Origin: Voacanga thouarsii
Lineage: Eukaryota > Streptophyta > Magnoliopsida > Gentianales > Apocynaceae
Direction: 5' to 3'
Length of the DNA: 64,000 nt
NCBI GenBank assembly: GCA_026120185.1
Contig: JANUWF010001223.1
Coordinates: 248,001-312,000, forward strand
Shown here: positions 1-13,080 of the stretch, piece by piece
How positions within the stretch are numbered: the first letter of the stretch is position 1
Layout of the letters: every line of letters starts with the position of its first letter
The notes under the pieces: model-generated
Told to the model about the DNA's origin: nothing
What the model saw: only the letters and a program-made list of their open reading frames with translations
Databases searched by the model: none
Position numbers and translations under genes: made by a program

Positions 1-406
1 TCATTCAAAGGAATAGCATCAAGAGGAACAGTATCAAAAGCAGTCTCTTGTAGGGGCAGATCAATTTGGTCCAAAGCAGTATGTTCAAAACTTCCAATGA
101 TTTACATAAAAAACAAACCAAAAGAGAGTTTAATTTCATTATCAAGCATACTAAAAACAAATAGAAGCCCTCAAAGGTATCTCACCTGAAATTAGGAGGA
201 AGCGGTTGGTATGGAAAGGAAAACATATCAAAATCTTCTGCGTTCGAATTAGGCAGAAGCGGTTGGTTTGGAAAGGAAAACATATTAAAATCTTTTGTGT
301 TCGAATTAGGCAGAAGCGGTTGGTTTGGAAAGGAAAATACATCAATATCTGCTGCAGAAACCGAGTCAAAATTTGACCATGTCTCAAATGAATTACGAGT
401 CTCCAT
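1..406 (-). CDS. 5' end of an unrecognised gene (partial, leaves window)
   Basis: Exon 1 is 406 to 186, starting at the ATG that reads METRNSFETW. It ends at a good donor (AG then GTGAG). Exon 2 begins at 90 after an AAG acceptor and stays open to the window edge, reading S-FEHTALDQIDLPLQ. The junction codon is split after two bases and the frame is kept. The protein start is acidic and rich in Phe, Pro and Asn. It carries three tandem 19-residue units built on D-x-x-[VM]-FSFP-x-QPL-x-PN. I do not recognise the family, and no catalytic motif or signal peptide is visible. An in-frame Met further upstream exists, but the peptide it adds is low-complexity (Phe/Ser and Ile-Tyr runs from the TA microsatellite), so the later Met is preferred. 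The open frame across a plausible intron supports a real gene. Confidence 0.55.
190..360 (-). repeat. Three-copy 57-bp tandem repeat inside exon 1
   Basis: The core AGCGGTTGGT recurs at 201, 258 and 315, an exact 57-bp period (19 codons). All three copies are in frame. They encode the FSFPxQPL units of the partial gene. Confidence 0.85.
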
Positions 407-467
407 ATCTGCTTTGTGATTTTTGTTTTTGATATTTACTAATGACTGATAACTGAGATATATATCG

Positions 468-471
<4 letters not shown>

Positions 472-501
<30 letters not shown>
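472..501. repeat. (TA)n microsatellite
   Basis: Uninterrupted AT/TA run upstream of the start codon of the partial gene at 406, in its probable 5' leader or promoter. Confidence 0.95.
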
Positions 502-504
<3 letters not shown>

Positions 505-675
505 GTATGAGAAAGAAGAAGAGGTAGATGGTAGGTAGAGGGTCGGAGGAGAAGAAAAGACAAGAGAGGAAGAGGAAAAGTCGGTACCGAGAAAAGTGAA
601 AAAAAAAAGGGGATATTTTTCTTGGCATTTCCTGCTTGTCATCATTTTTTTATATTTCTTTTCTTATTCTCTTGT

Positions 676-3335
676 GAAATCATTATTCCCTAAATTAGGG
701 GGAGAACAGAAACAATACAAGAAAGATCGTAATTGGACAATATCATTAAATTATCTTGATCCGCATACAAGCGCGTGTGAACTTGAAGTTCAAAAGATAA
801 TTCATTTGTAAAGCATTGCAAATCAAATGCCAGACACTTTTGTTGACTCTAGAAGAGTAACAAAATCACATATGCCAGTTATAAATGCTCCTATTCTAAT
901 TGAAGTTCCAACAGAACAAAAGATTTTACATATAGTCGCTGAGCCAAAAGCATGCCGTAAGCATGGTCGACCTCTTGGTTCTAAAGATAAAAATCCTCGA
1001 AAGAAAAGAGGATTAAATGATCCAGAAGATCATATTGAAGAAAAGAATGATAAAGACCAAGAGAGAACTAATGATAAAGAACCAGAAGTTGATGAAAGTA
1101 ACACTGAAATTTCTATCAATTATACCACTTTCGGTAGAAGTTGGAATCGGATAGAAACTGTTATTGATAATATATTTGCATACAATATATCTCTTGATGT
1201 TACATAAGATAATGATGATCCTGAACCAATATCAGTTAATGAATGTCGGCATAGAAAAGATTGGCTGCAATGGAAAGATGCGATTCAATCGGAGTTAAAT
1301 GCACTGACACAACGTGAAGTCTTCGGACTGCAGATCCGAACACCGTAAGGTGTAAAACCTGTTAGCTACAAATGGATATTTGTGCGAAAGTGCAATGAGA
1401 AGAGTGAAATCGTTCGATATAAAGCGCGATTAATAGCCCAAGGTTTTTCACAAAGACCAGGTATTGATTATGATGAAACTTATTCTCCTGTTGTTGATGC
1501 TATTACACTCCGATATCTTATCGGTTTGGCAAGACATGAAAAGATAGATATGCGCCTATTAGATGTTGTCACTCGCTTACTTGTATGGAAATTTAGAAAA
1601 TGATATTTACATGAAAATCCCCGAAGGATTTCATATGCCTGAAGAATATAAACATTATCCTCGTGAAAATTACTCCATCAAGTTGCAGAAATCATTATAT
1701 GGCCTGAAGCAATCTGGACTCATGTGGTTCACACGTCTTAGTGAATATTTATTGAAAGCGGGATTTAAAAATGACTAGGTATGTCCATGTGTTTTTATTA
1801 AGAAATCTTGTTCTAAATTTGTGATATTAGCTATATATGTTGATGATATTAATCTTATTGGAACTCCTGAAGAGCTCTAAGAAACAATTGATTATTTAAA
1901 AAGAGAATTCGAAATCAAGGATTTTGGTAAAACCAAATTTTGCCTTGGTTTACAAATTGAACATCTGAAGAGTGGAACATTTATTCATCAATCAACATAT
2001 ACAACAAAAGTGCTAAAAAGATTTTACATGGACAAAGCACATCCATTGAGTATTCCAATGATCGTCCGATCATTAAATGTGGATAAAGATCCTTTTCGAC
2101 CTCAAGAAAATGATGAAGAACTCCTTGGTCCTGAAGTACCATATCTCAGTGCAATTGGTGCATTGATATATCTTGCTAATAATACACGACCTGATATTGC
2201 TTTTGCTGTCAATTTATGAGCAAGATTTAGTTCTTCACCAACACGACGACATTAGAATGGAATTAAACAAGTCATTCGATATCTCCAAGGTACAATTGAT
2301 CTCGGATTATTTTATTCAAATAAAACTAGTCCAACATTGATAGGTTATGCAGATGCTGGTTATTTATTTGATCCACATAAAGCACGTTCTCAAACGGGCT
2401 ATCTATTTACATGTGGAAATACTGCTATATCATGGCGTTCTACGAAACAATCTATAGCGACTACTTTTTCAAATCATGCTTGAAATTATAGCCATTCATG
2501 AAGCAAGTCGAGAATGTGTATGGCTAAGATCCATGATTTATTATATCCGAGAAAGTTGTGGATTATCATCAATCAAAGATATTCCAACTCCTCTTTATGA
2601 AAACAATGCAGCTTGCATAACTCAATTACGAGGAGGATATATTAAAGGAGATCGGACAAAACATATTTCACCAAAAATTTTTCTTTACTCATGAACTCCA
2701 GAAGAAATGTGAAATTGATGTGCTACAAATTCGGTCATGTGATAACCTCGCAGATATTTTCACGAAGACTTTACCGATCGCAACATTTGAGAAGTTGAGA
2801 TATAAAATCGGTATGCGTCGGTTTAAAGATTTAAAGGAATCATCTCATCAGGGGAGTAATAAATGGACATATAGAATATTGTACTCTTTTTCCTTCACTA
2901 GATTTTTTTCCCACTTGGGTTTTTATCTAGTAAGGTTTTAACGAGGCATATTCTTTATGTAATGGATGGACATCCAAGGGGGAGTGTTATGAATTATTGG
3001 AATCTTTCTTAATTAGTGGAGGCTCCACTAATTATGGATTTATGTGAATTATTATAGAAGATTTTTATGGATGTCCACCATTTAGTGGAGACACCACTAA
3101 TTGAGATTAGTGGAAGATGATGTATGCCATGATGTATTCCACTAATTAGAGCTCTATAAATAGAACTATTCTCTAAGCTTGTAATACACCATTATTTTTG
3201 TGAAAGAAAGATTAGTGAAAGAAAGATTAGAGAAAGAATTGTGAGAGAAAGAAAGAGAGAAGTTTGAAGAGAAATTCTTGTGTAAAGAATAGTTAGAATT
3301 TTCTTAGTGTGTAGTGTGTAGATTTTATTCTAACA
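676..3335 (+). mobile_element. 5'-truncated, decayed Ty1-copia retrotransposon
   Basis: Translated pieces follow the copia pol order. The integrase C-terminal end comes first (FPKLGGEQK near 685, then CELEVQKIIHL near 780). An acidic linker follows, then reverse transcriptase from about 1250 (IVRYKARLIAQGFSQRPGID; YVDD near 1837), and RNase H to about 2830 (TKHI, ADIFTKTLP). The 5' LTR, gag, protease and most of integrase are absent, so the copy is cut at about 676. Pol is broken by stops (for example at 1206, 1776, 1878, 2217 and 2481) and frame changes near 1590 and 2480. A purine tract (AAGGGGGAG) at 2976-2984 leads straight into the 3' LTR. Target duplications cannot be tested because the left end is lost. 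Confidence 0.9.
2985..3335 (+). repeat. 3' LTR of the truncated copia element (351 bp)
   Basis: It starts TGTTATGAATTATTGG immediately after the polypurine tract and ends TTCTAACA, giving TG...CA termini. A TATA-like CTATAAATA lies near 3154. Between 3011 and 3033 there is an inverted repeat with 11-bp arms (AATTAGTGGAG / CTCCACTAATT) around one base. Related partial arms recur about 80 bp downstream. Confidence 0.82.
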
Positions 3336-5343
3336 CTACCCTAATTTTATAACATATATAACTTTTTAAAACTTTTATTTTTTCTTACTTTTTAAAAATT
3401 TTTACTAATCAATAAATATCGTATTTTTAATATAAATAAAATACAAATTTTATCTAAATTATAGTATTATTTTTAATACTCTTAATCTTTATGTAAAAAA
3501 TTTCATAAACAAATATTTTAAAACGAAAAGAATAATGTTTAAGTTAAGGTTTACTATGACAGAGAATAATGTATTCAACGCAGATTTTGATTCCGTGCAT
3601 GATGTATGAAAAATTCTTATTTAGACCGAATTCACGTGAACTAACAACTTTTAAAAATTATATTGAATTTATATGGATCAATAACTTTAGAAGGTTGTAA
3701 TGTACAACTTACACTACATCGGATATATCTTTCTAAAACTATTAGACCATATTGACCAAATCCTTATCAAGTAATACAACTATGTCACCATTCACCTGGA
3801 GCAGAAATCAAATATATTGCAGCCTCATAAAATTACCACTCCCATTTTTACCGCTTTTTACCATCGTGACAAGCCAAGGAGTGATAGCGCTCACCTCCCT
3901 ACCCGGACAAATTATGTCCTAACTAGGGCCTCCTTGACACTAATTGTAGCTTAAAACAGAAAATCCTGACTGAAGAGACCAATAGATAATAAAAAAAAAT
4001 AACCTTTTTAAATTATGGGCTAGTTTAGAAGTTTAAGGACAAAAAAAAAAAAAAAAAATTAGTGACTCCACCCAAATGCTTCCTTTTTCTCTCCAATTTT
4101 GAATTTGCAAACTAGCCCTGAAAGTGCCAATTTCAACGCCATCAGGAGCATTGCGACGTAAAAATAATGTTCTTGCAGGACAGAACATCCAATATAATAA
4201 TTACAGAACAAAAATAGTAATGTTCTTGCAGGATCCAAAATAGTAATTACAGAACAAGAGCTGGAAGAGGACAGGACCCTGTGGACCAATATACAATTCT
4301 GTGAAAGAATATTACAGTTCGTTGTCACGAGTTTCTGAAACTAACTTCAAAACCAACCAACTACAGAGAAGATGACCGGCCAAAGGTGTTCAAGTCCTTC
4401 ACAAAGTCCTAAACAGACAACTGAAAAAACTGGGGCTCTTGATGTCAGAAAAGTACTACTACTAAAGCTTTAGAATCCAAGGGGAGTCAAATAGAGTCAT
4501 GATTCATGATTCATCCGGATAATATGCAAATGAAACACAAAATAAAAACTGCAAACCATGGGTTATATTGATGTGCTTGGAGCTATGAATTGAGAATGAC
4601 GCAGCCCTTTCCTCCTCTATACTCAGGCCCTCAGGGTATCATAAACATCTGTTCAAAAGCTATTTCCTCTTAAACCCACCAAACTATTGCTCGTGGCAGT
4701 CTCCCCGGTCCTAACTGGCCCTTGAATGGGAACTTACTTGTACTATGTTATAGCTACATTGCAATGCTGATTGAAGTATCCTCGACATGTCGTTTACATA
4801 GGAGAGTAGGCATGAAAGCAGAGTGAGTTTGTAAAGATACAATCAATGGAGCTTCCCAATGCGTATTCACCCCGTTGACGCATCTATCACGACCAGAAAA
4901 TTAGAAGGCACTGTTAGACCAAGTGCTTAGCCACCTAAAAGGAATATCTGAATTAGCAAATGCAATCACCAATATTTCTGTGATTGTGCTGAAAAGAACA
5001 ATGGATCAGCAAGGTATGAATGCGATGACACAAATTTTACTTTCCATGCTCTGTAATTAAAATCTCGATTTGTAAAAATTCAATATACTTTCAGAATAGC
5101 AAAATTAGAAGAAAAAAGATGTAGAAAAAACTATCTTGAAGAAACTAAAAAATTTTCCAAAAGCAACAGTTACCAGTTGGCATGCGAGTTAAATTTTTTA
5201 CGAGACAAGTAGCAGGCTCACATCACTCAATGAACATAGGTGCGGACACACATACAAAGATGGATAAACTAATTAGTGACATACCACAAGCAGGAAGCTA
5301 GCATTTGGAGGGTAGTAACATTCCAACTGTTGAGTGCTATACC
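3336..5343. other. AT-rich intergenic DNA and probable 3'UTR of NOP14
   Basis: No coding frame is supportable. The part next to 5343 should contain the 3'UTR and polyadenylation region of the minus-strand NOP14 gene, but I cannot place the poly(A) site. Between 4141 and 4260 a phrase around ATGTTCTTGCAGGA is repeated twice at close range. Confidence 0.5.
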
Positions 5344-8300
5344 TCATCTCCTCCGTTTCCTGCCACCTTTCCCTAACTGCCCGGATTTAAATGCATGCTC
5401 TTGTTCTTGCAGGAAAGCTCTCGCTTTCCCATACTTCTCAGCTCTTTCTTCCTCAATTAGTGCCTTGTCCCTTTCCTTCACCTCAAATAAGAAGTAATTG
5501 TCTTTCCGAAGCTCGCGAGCAGCACCTTTAGCTTCCCTTTTTAAAAGTTTCTTCAACTTTCGGTGCTCGGCACGCTCACGATCTGGATCATAGTCTCTTC
5601 CCTTCACGAAGCTGCATACAAAATCCAGCAATTAAGACTTAAGTTAGCATCTGAACCTCAGAGATATGTATTTTTTCATGAAACCAAGATAAAGCGCTTC
5701 TGTGGGAAGTGAATTACTCCTCCTCAAATTTTGGATTAAGCATCTTAATAGGGACAGGCTTCTTCTTCCTCATTCGAAGCGGTTGACGCAAAGCATGATG
5801 CTCATCAACTTTCTTCTCAATAGCTTGTGCCACATCTCTGATTTTATTCTGTAATTTTTCTGGCATGTAATATTGCTCTGCCAATTTTTGCAGTAACTTC
5901 ATTATTGGCACAAATATCTCAGGAAAGGAATTCAATCCTTCATAAATGTTGAGAAATCCTTGTAGAGTCTCAGTAACCACCATAAGAATACTGGCCCTGC
6001 ATACAGAAGCATCCATTTCTTTTAAGATATAAACCAGCATTTGGTGGGTAAATACACTACAAAATATGATCCTATTATTTCCAAGAGCCTCCACTAAGAA
6101 AGGGCCCAAAATGTTTAGAGATATTTCCATTTTACAACACTTTATACTCTCATTATGCATAATGACTCGGAAAACATAAAAGTGCATACATTCATGAAGT
6201 GAATCACCACTAAGCCACAGATACACAAAAGGCACACATAGACAAGCCCACAAATACCAAGATTTTGATATTCACTACCCTGAAGATAGACTCCTAACCT
6301 GAAATTGTCAGAACTGAAGTGAGGGGAATCCTCTGGCAATTCCATCAATGTTAGGAATTCTAAACTGTTGATCTCTTTCACAGAGCTCTTTAAACAGAGT
6401 AGAGGCCTCAGGGCTCTGATCTCCATAAAATGATTTAACTGCACTTATAACAAACAGGTATGCAACCTCATAAATGATTATACATAAGCCAGTCAATGTC
6501 AAAATATGCTCGGTCAACAAACTCAGGAAAAGGATATGACATCCTTCTATCATGCAAACTGAAAGACCATGGGGGACAAACCTCATTATTTTTAGACAAT
6601 CCCCGCTTCTCATCCAAAGCTGCGGTAAGCATAGTCCGGATAAACAGCAAAGCCTCAGGACAGAATTTTCGTGATTGTTTACTGACCTGCATAACAATTT
6701 TAATGAAAGTAGTTAGCACCAACAAATGCAGATAATTATGTGCAGCCCGTAAAACAAAGTCGAATAACCAGGTTTGATGCTATCAATCAAACTTTATGTT
6801 TTCGAAACACTAGAAACCTTCAGCGAAGTCAAAAGAGGATAAAGTGGGGAATGAACTAAACATCATAAGGTAGAAAGTTTTTTTAAATGTTCAGGGGCGA
6901 TTAACAGCCATTTTTTAATGTTGAGAAGCAGAGCAAAGCAGAATGTCAGAAGAATTAATCCCACAAAACAAAAAACCAAAAACCATAAGGAAACAGCATA
7001 TGCCAGCAACTGAAAAATACTCTTAATATTTTTGCACAAATTAAGTATCTTTTTCTTTGCTTTATTACATATTGAGAAGTAAAGACAGGACAAATGAACT
7101 TACTAAGAGCACCATGGAGCATAAGAAGGAACCAATTACAATGTCCCGACCGCATATAATGGGACACCGCATCAGATATTCACACATCAACAAAATCGCT
7201 GGAGTCATGACTACATGCCGAAAATCAGAGCAAGGAAAGATCATGGACCAGAGTCTCAAAAGAAAGAGAGTTTTCAAAGAAGGCCAACTCCTTTTTCCTG
7301 CAACAACACAATGGACGAAAATGTAAATAACTGAGAAAAGGGATCCTATATTGCAAAGAGTAAAAACCTTGGCCAAAATAAGTTTTAGTGCAAGGAAACG
7401 CAACTTTTCAATTTAAGCACATAACCTGTATCCTTGACATCCTGTGAGAATTGCGTCCGAGTGTGTAGTAGCCGTTGACGAGCACATATGGCTGCAAAGT
7501 AAGGGATCTCTGCACTCATTTCCATCAATGGCTTGACAAGCAAATTCAGCAACTTGAAATTTAGTGGCTTCTTATTTGCCGAAACAGCAAAATATTGCAA
7601 CAAAACACCGTAAAAAACCTAAGGAACATAAAGGGAAAATGTTAAAAGTAATATAGCATGAAAGAGTATGAACATGTGCCAGTTCCTAGTTCTAAGGACC
7701 AAGGATCCCTACACATTGTATTTGAACAAAAGCCAAATATCGTGAAGAGGAAAGCTGAGAGAAGAGAGTCAAAACCCTTCACAAATTCATTCAACACTGG
7801 TACAGGCAGATATAAAGGGACACTGGTTCCATCCAAGCAAATTATGGTTCATAACACAAGATTCTTGAGACATTTTATCAAGGAACACAACAGAAGCAAA
7901 ACATTCCCAAATGATAGTCAATACCAAAGAAATAAAGCATGAGAGAGTTCCATACTTGCATCTTCTTCCGATTCTCTACAGCAACAGTGATAGCATTGAA
8001 CGTACGAATTCGCCTAATTGCTTCAACAATTTGATCGTCAGAACATTTATCCACTAGTGAAGTAAATTCTTCCAAAGTTCTTGGAGCTTCAATTGTATAG
8101 GGAAGTTCCCCAGGTTTACTTGAATGCTTCTTGTCATTTGATTTAATTTTCTCCACATCCAATAAGTTTGTTTGTATTCCCTGCTTCTTTGGCTCCTTTT
8201 TCTGGTCTTTTGTTTCGGTCTGATCATCATCTTCCTCTTCATCTTCCTCCAAATCAGTATCAAGTTTATCTTCATCACTTTGCTCCCAGTCCTTCAGTGA

Positions 8301-11300
8301 CTGAGTCTTATCAAATTCATCATCACCCTCATCAGTTCCTTCTTCCTCTTCCTCATCCTCATCCTCACCACCCTCAGAATCATCTGCAGAATTAGCATCT
8401 TCACTCTCATGATCATCTGCATTTTCCCTTCTCAACATCTCTTGGATCCAACCCAATTTTGTTCTCCGCTCTTCACCAAGAGCAAACGAGTCACCGAGAT
8501 CATCACCGGATAGAGATTTTAGATGCTTAGCTGATGCATCATAATCCTCTGAAGCATCACCTTCTTCATCACTTGATTCATCACCAGCAACCATCCTCTT
8601 CTGACGTTCCTCCTGAAGTTGTGTATCATTAGTGAATGTAAAAAAGGACTAAAGAAGCTTCCAGAGGACACAATTGTAACACATTGGTTCCCAGATAATT
8701 TTAATTTTACACAAATAAGAAACCTTTATCCATTTTTAAGGTCAGCACACATTCAAGTAACATTTTCCATTTAAAACAAAGTACAAATAAGTAAAATCTA
8801 ACTAGGAGACTAATAATAAGTATCAAAATGAAAGGACAAATAATGTCAACTAGAAATTTTGTAAGTAGCTTCATCTTCAAAGAAGCAACCGTAATATACA
8901 TTTAAATTAGAGAAATAGCATAATAACATCACATGACAAGACAAGCAGTTTTACTTAATACAGGAGATGAACAAGGAGATCATATTAACAGAATAAAAGG
9001 GAAGCTAAAAGGGAATGAAAGGGCTTCAAGGAAGAAGTCAAAGCTTCAGTTGAGGGGGAGAAAAATACTAAAAAACTGCCAAGAACTTCAAACATGGTGA
9101 GCTAGAAGTACAGGGAAACAAAAGGAAGATTGTTGGTCAAATATCATTAGTCAACTTTAGTTGATGTATTAATATTTCCCAAAATAAACTGATCTCCTAC
9201 ATGCAGTTAGCATCTGAATTAATTGGGGAAGAAAAACTAATTTGCTTCAGCAGTAAAAGAATACCTCCAATTGCTCCAAACGCTCTTTCTCTTCTTGTGC
9301 AATTTCTTCAGCTGTTTTCGTACGGTCTGATGGGCGAGCTCGCATATCAAGTGTCATCTCACCAACAAGTTTATCATAAGAATCAGGTTTTTCCTGAAAT
9401 GACTGATGTAAAGGCAAGATCAGAAAAAGAATACTAGAAGTGTAAACAGAACCTGGGGAAGGAAGGTGTCATCCTGAAATTGATTTAAAAAAAAGAAAAA
9501 AAACTGCATAAATGAAAAACTAGATAAAGTCACCAATACAGAAAATTCATGCCAATATTGATAACCAGATTAACTGGAAAAAAAGGAAGGGAAAATAAGA
9601 AGGGGAAAAAAGCACTTTAACAAGGAGGAAATTATAGATACTAGACATTCAGTAGAGAAAAGATGAGCAATACTACACCTTCAAAACTAAAGTAGAGACA
9701 GCAATTCTAGCAAACGAAGGAGGGATTTTACCTGATTAGTAGAAAGTTTGCTCTCAATAGGAGCTACCTCCTTTTTCTTTGCATCATCATTTGAACTACT
9801 TTTGTTAACCAGGGCTTTCAAGGCATTCATCTTATTTGGTTGGGTCAATGATACCAGTGCCTCGGAGTACACCAGGGATGTAAAGTCTTTGTCCAGTTGG
9901 TCGACCAACTGTTCATTTTCCTCCTTATCCTTAGCCTTTTGAGCCTGGAAGAGAGGCAGCAAAAGAGACATAATTAAACACATCCATCAACACAAACCAT
10001 GCTTATTAAGCAGGAGTCAAACATATAAAATAATCAACCACTCCAACCTTGAAAAGTTTACTCTTTAACATAATCTCCTCCATGACTTCTTTCTTGCTTT
10101 TAGGCCTCTGCAAAAACAAAATCATACAAAATTAGCTACACACACTTTTTGCTTCTTTCTTTCCCCCAATAACAAGTGGAAAATGCATAAAACAAGTAAC
10201 AAGCAAGAGGAATGCATTGTTTCCAGATAGCAGAGTTGGGAATAAATTTAGCAAACCTTCAGCATAGAGCAAGGGAAGAAAAAGTACAACAGAAAAAAAA
10301 TGATGCTTTCCCAAGGCATGGTTAATTTTAGCAACTATCATTTGCACAATTAAACTGTACTAATATAATGGGAGCTGAATAAAAGTGAACAAAAACCGGC
10401 AGCACAATGAGATACTGAATGTGAGCCTAAACACATTCCTATGCCATTCTTCAGCCAGTCAAAACTGTCATAATCGCACAAAATCACCAAAAGAACCAAC
10501 TATTCTGAGTAGGGGATAGAAAACGCTTCTCACAAATTCTTCTCTTTCTGATAAACTTGTTTGCTCAGCATTCTCCAAGGCAGTAGGATTTAGCTGTCCC
10601 AAAATACTTCTCTCTGCAAAAAAGTGCAGGTGCATGTCAGTGCAACTTACCAAAAGGAATATCTAGATTTAACTGTCTTAGATTCTATCAAGTTCTGAAA
10701 TCTAAAAAAATAAGTTCAGCATTCACTATTTAGAGTTCTATACTGTGATCCAGGGACAACAGCACGAATAGAGACAAGAGAAGCAAAGACTACATCAAAC
10801 CAGCAATCCAAGCAAGTTCTGAGACAATATGTAGTAGAAGTTCAAGATCCATTAAAAAACGAGTAGTAGCTCTATCCATATGGATATAATTACTAAAAGT
10901 TATCATTGTAGAGATAGAGATATACTATTTGAAGAAGATGCCAGATGAATTTTCACAGTTTGCACATAACAACACAGAGTAAAAGAGTAACAGGAATGCA
11001 ATGCTTACTTTGAGTCTCAGCTGCATTCCCATCCTCATCCTCATCAAATGATAATTCATCCTCAAAGTCATCATCCCCTAGAAATTGACTACCGTCTTGA
11101 AACTCAAACTCATCGTCTTCCCCATCAGATAGATTATACTTGTTTTTCTTGTTCAGTTTCAGCTGTCAGTTGGAGGAACTTATACTGAGAAAAGATTTTG
11201 TGGACTAATGTAAATCATTTCATGAAATAGAAGCACCATATTATTCTAAATGATTCAGACATCTAGGATGCATTTGGATTGGAATTGTTTAAAAATATAT

Positions 11301-12840
11301 ATATTAAAAAACCTGTTCTGACCCCCCACCACCCCCCCCCCCCACCCCCAAAAAAAACAAAAGACAAATGAATTTTATTTGTAAAATAGTGGCTGCATTA
11401 TTATTCACTCCAAATAGATCTTTTGGCCCATAAATTTTTTATAAAATTTAAAATCATACTTATTTAGGCTAGGTTTGGTTCGCGAGGGGGAGGGGGAGAG
11501 GAAAGGGGGGGAGGAGTGGTACATTTTACTTCTACTAGGGGGAAGTTAATGTATTTATTCTTATCTTGTTTAGTTGGAGTGAAAATAGGCAGGGAATAAG
11601 AGGAAAGAAGAGAGAATAATTAATTTAGTTTACTATTTTATTCCTCATTATCTATTTTATTAAAATATTTAATGTTAAAAATATGGTCAATATTGTCATT
11701 ATTACTCCCATTTTATTTTCTCTCTCCCAATCCCTCCAAATTGAGAGGAGAGAAAATGTTAATGGGGAGGGCAAGTGTACCCCTTCCTGATTTACTTCCC
11801 CTCCACATCTACATCCAACCAAACGAGATAAATGTCTCATTTACCTCCACATATACTTCCCCTCTTCATTTACTTCCACAAAACAGTCTAACCAAACCAA
11901 GCCTTAAAAAAATGCTTTATAATCCCAATTTATGTGCACCCGAAAATTAGAAAGTTGAGTAATATGCTTGCAAATCGAAGTGAGTTTCTTCCATAAGCAT
12001 CTACCTGATGAGGCCTTCTTTTAAAAGTCTTGTTATGTAAGGAGCTGAAACATAAAGTTCAGAATTTGAAGAAAATGAAGTATCAAAAACCATTAAGATA
12101 AGAACCATTTGTGGTTTAAACTTGTCGGCATAGGAATTCTTTTCTTCTCCCTGATGGCAGACTAAAAGGATCGACCTCCTAGAGCCAAAAATACCATAAC
12201 CTACCAAACTTCAATAATTTACCTGGCGTTCACGCTGAGACCTCAAGATGGCTTTATCAAACTCCTCAAGTCCTTCATTTTGCTCCCCAATTCGCTTGTC
12301 CACAAAAACTGAAGCTTTCCCACTCTGCTCGTACTCCTTCAGCAGCGTCTTCTTCCTCTGCATTCCAAATTACAAAACTAAATTCAGTACATAATTGTAA
12401 ACAAAACCAAATTCATCCAATAAATCGAAATACCTTACAAAAATATCAAAATTCTAATATTTCTTCCAACAAAACACATTCAAGTGCATTCCGATTGCAA
12501 TTCTCATCCATATAGCCCAATTTCAACAACACCAAAGGTCCAATTTTTGTCAAACACACAGAGAAAGTAGTATTACAAATTCATAAACGTTTATATATAC
12601 TTTTTTTTTGGTTTGTTTAACCTTTTCAATAGCAATGGAGCGAGCTAGGCCCAAACGGCGCTGGTCGCCCTTGCTCTTTTTGCCGAGGATGTCGAACTTC
12701 CGCCGAGACCAAATAGTTTCAAATACGTTTGGTTTAGGGGTTTTGTTTTTCATTGCCACAGAATTAGGGCCTGACTTCTTACTGCTTTTCTTCTTCTTAT
12801 TCTTCTTCTTCGTGCTCTCTGTGCTTGATTTCTTCGCCAT
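5344..12840 (-). CDS. NOP14: NOP14-type nucleolar protein (14 exons, about 941 aa)
   Basis: Exons, 5' to 3': 12840-12622, 12357-12223, 11162-11009, 10613-10534, 10107-10048, 9944-9732, 9393-9265, 8612-7956, 7618-7426, 7297-7104, 6686-6582, 6438-6299, 5996-5718, 5611-5344. Every junction has GT/AG and the frame runs through all 14 exons. The N-terminus is Lys-rich and nucleolar-like (KKKNKKKK, then NVFETIWSRRKFDILGKK, a NOP14 hallmark). Exon 8 holds a long acidic Glu/Asp tract. Exons 9-13 carry the helical part (RSWPSLKTLFLLRLWS, SDFRHVVMTPAILLMCEYL). The end reads FVKGRDYDPD through QEQEHAFKSGQLGKGGRKRRR. In yeast and animals NOP14 acts in the nucleolus in 18S rRNA processing and 40S assembly. 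Arabidopsis NOP14 is about 900 aa, so this copy looks complete. Its promoter carries ribosome-biogenesis motifs. Confidence 0.95.
11318..11358. repeat. C-rich homopolymer tract followed by A run
   Basis: Runs of C (up to about 13) interrupted by A, then an A stretch, in the same NOP14 intron. Low complexity only. Confidence 0.85.
11467..11903. mobile_element. Tourist-like (PIF/Harbinger) MITE in a NOP14 intron
   Basis: Terminal inverted repeats GGCTAGGTTTGGTT (left) and GGCTTGGTTTGGTT (right, read inverted) are flanked by TTA on both sides (11464-11466 and 11904-11906). That is the target duplication of PIF/Harbinger elements. It lies in the intron between exons 2 and 3 of NOP14 and has no coding capacity. 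Confidence 0.82.
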
Positions 12841-13080
12841 AGTTTTCCTTCTTCAGCTCGGAATTCAAATTCTCTTCCTGTGATGAGAGCTGAAGACAGC
12901 AAAACTTCAAGGAAAAGGGTGTAGGGTTTTAGAGACTTTGGGGTTTTGGGATGGCAAAAAGAAGATTAATTTGCTAAAAGAAGACGAGAAAATCCGGTGG
13001 GCTTTTCTACGTATTTGGGCTACAGTTTTTTTTACGGCCCAAGTCAATCTTTCAGACAAAAATCCATTTTTAACGGCCCA
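12841..13080 (-). promoter_or_regulatory. NOP14 proximal promoter with telo-box and site II motifs
   Basis: Upstream of the NOP14 ATG the minus strand has AAACCCTA (telo-box) at 12922-12929. TGGGCY site II motifs follow at 12998-13003 and 13016-13021 (plus strand) and at 13036-13041 and 13075-13080 (minus strand). This telo-box plus site II pairing is known from promoters of plant ribosomal-protein and ribosome-biogenesis genes and is recognised by TCP-type factors. It fits the NOP14 assignment. Confidence 0.65.

Noticed and set aside
407..645. Upstream start for the first gene (peptide rich in Phe/Ser and Ile-Tyr)
   Set aside because: The extra residues come from a T-rich leader and the TA microsatellite. 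The later ATG at 406 has normal coding composition.
7057..7942. Plus-strand open frames at 7057-7326 and 7658-7942
   Set aside because: They lie antisense to NOP14 exons and introns, have no start context or domain, and are shadows of the coding strand.
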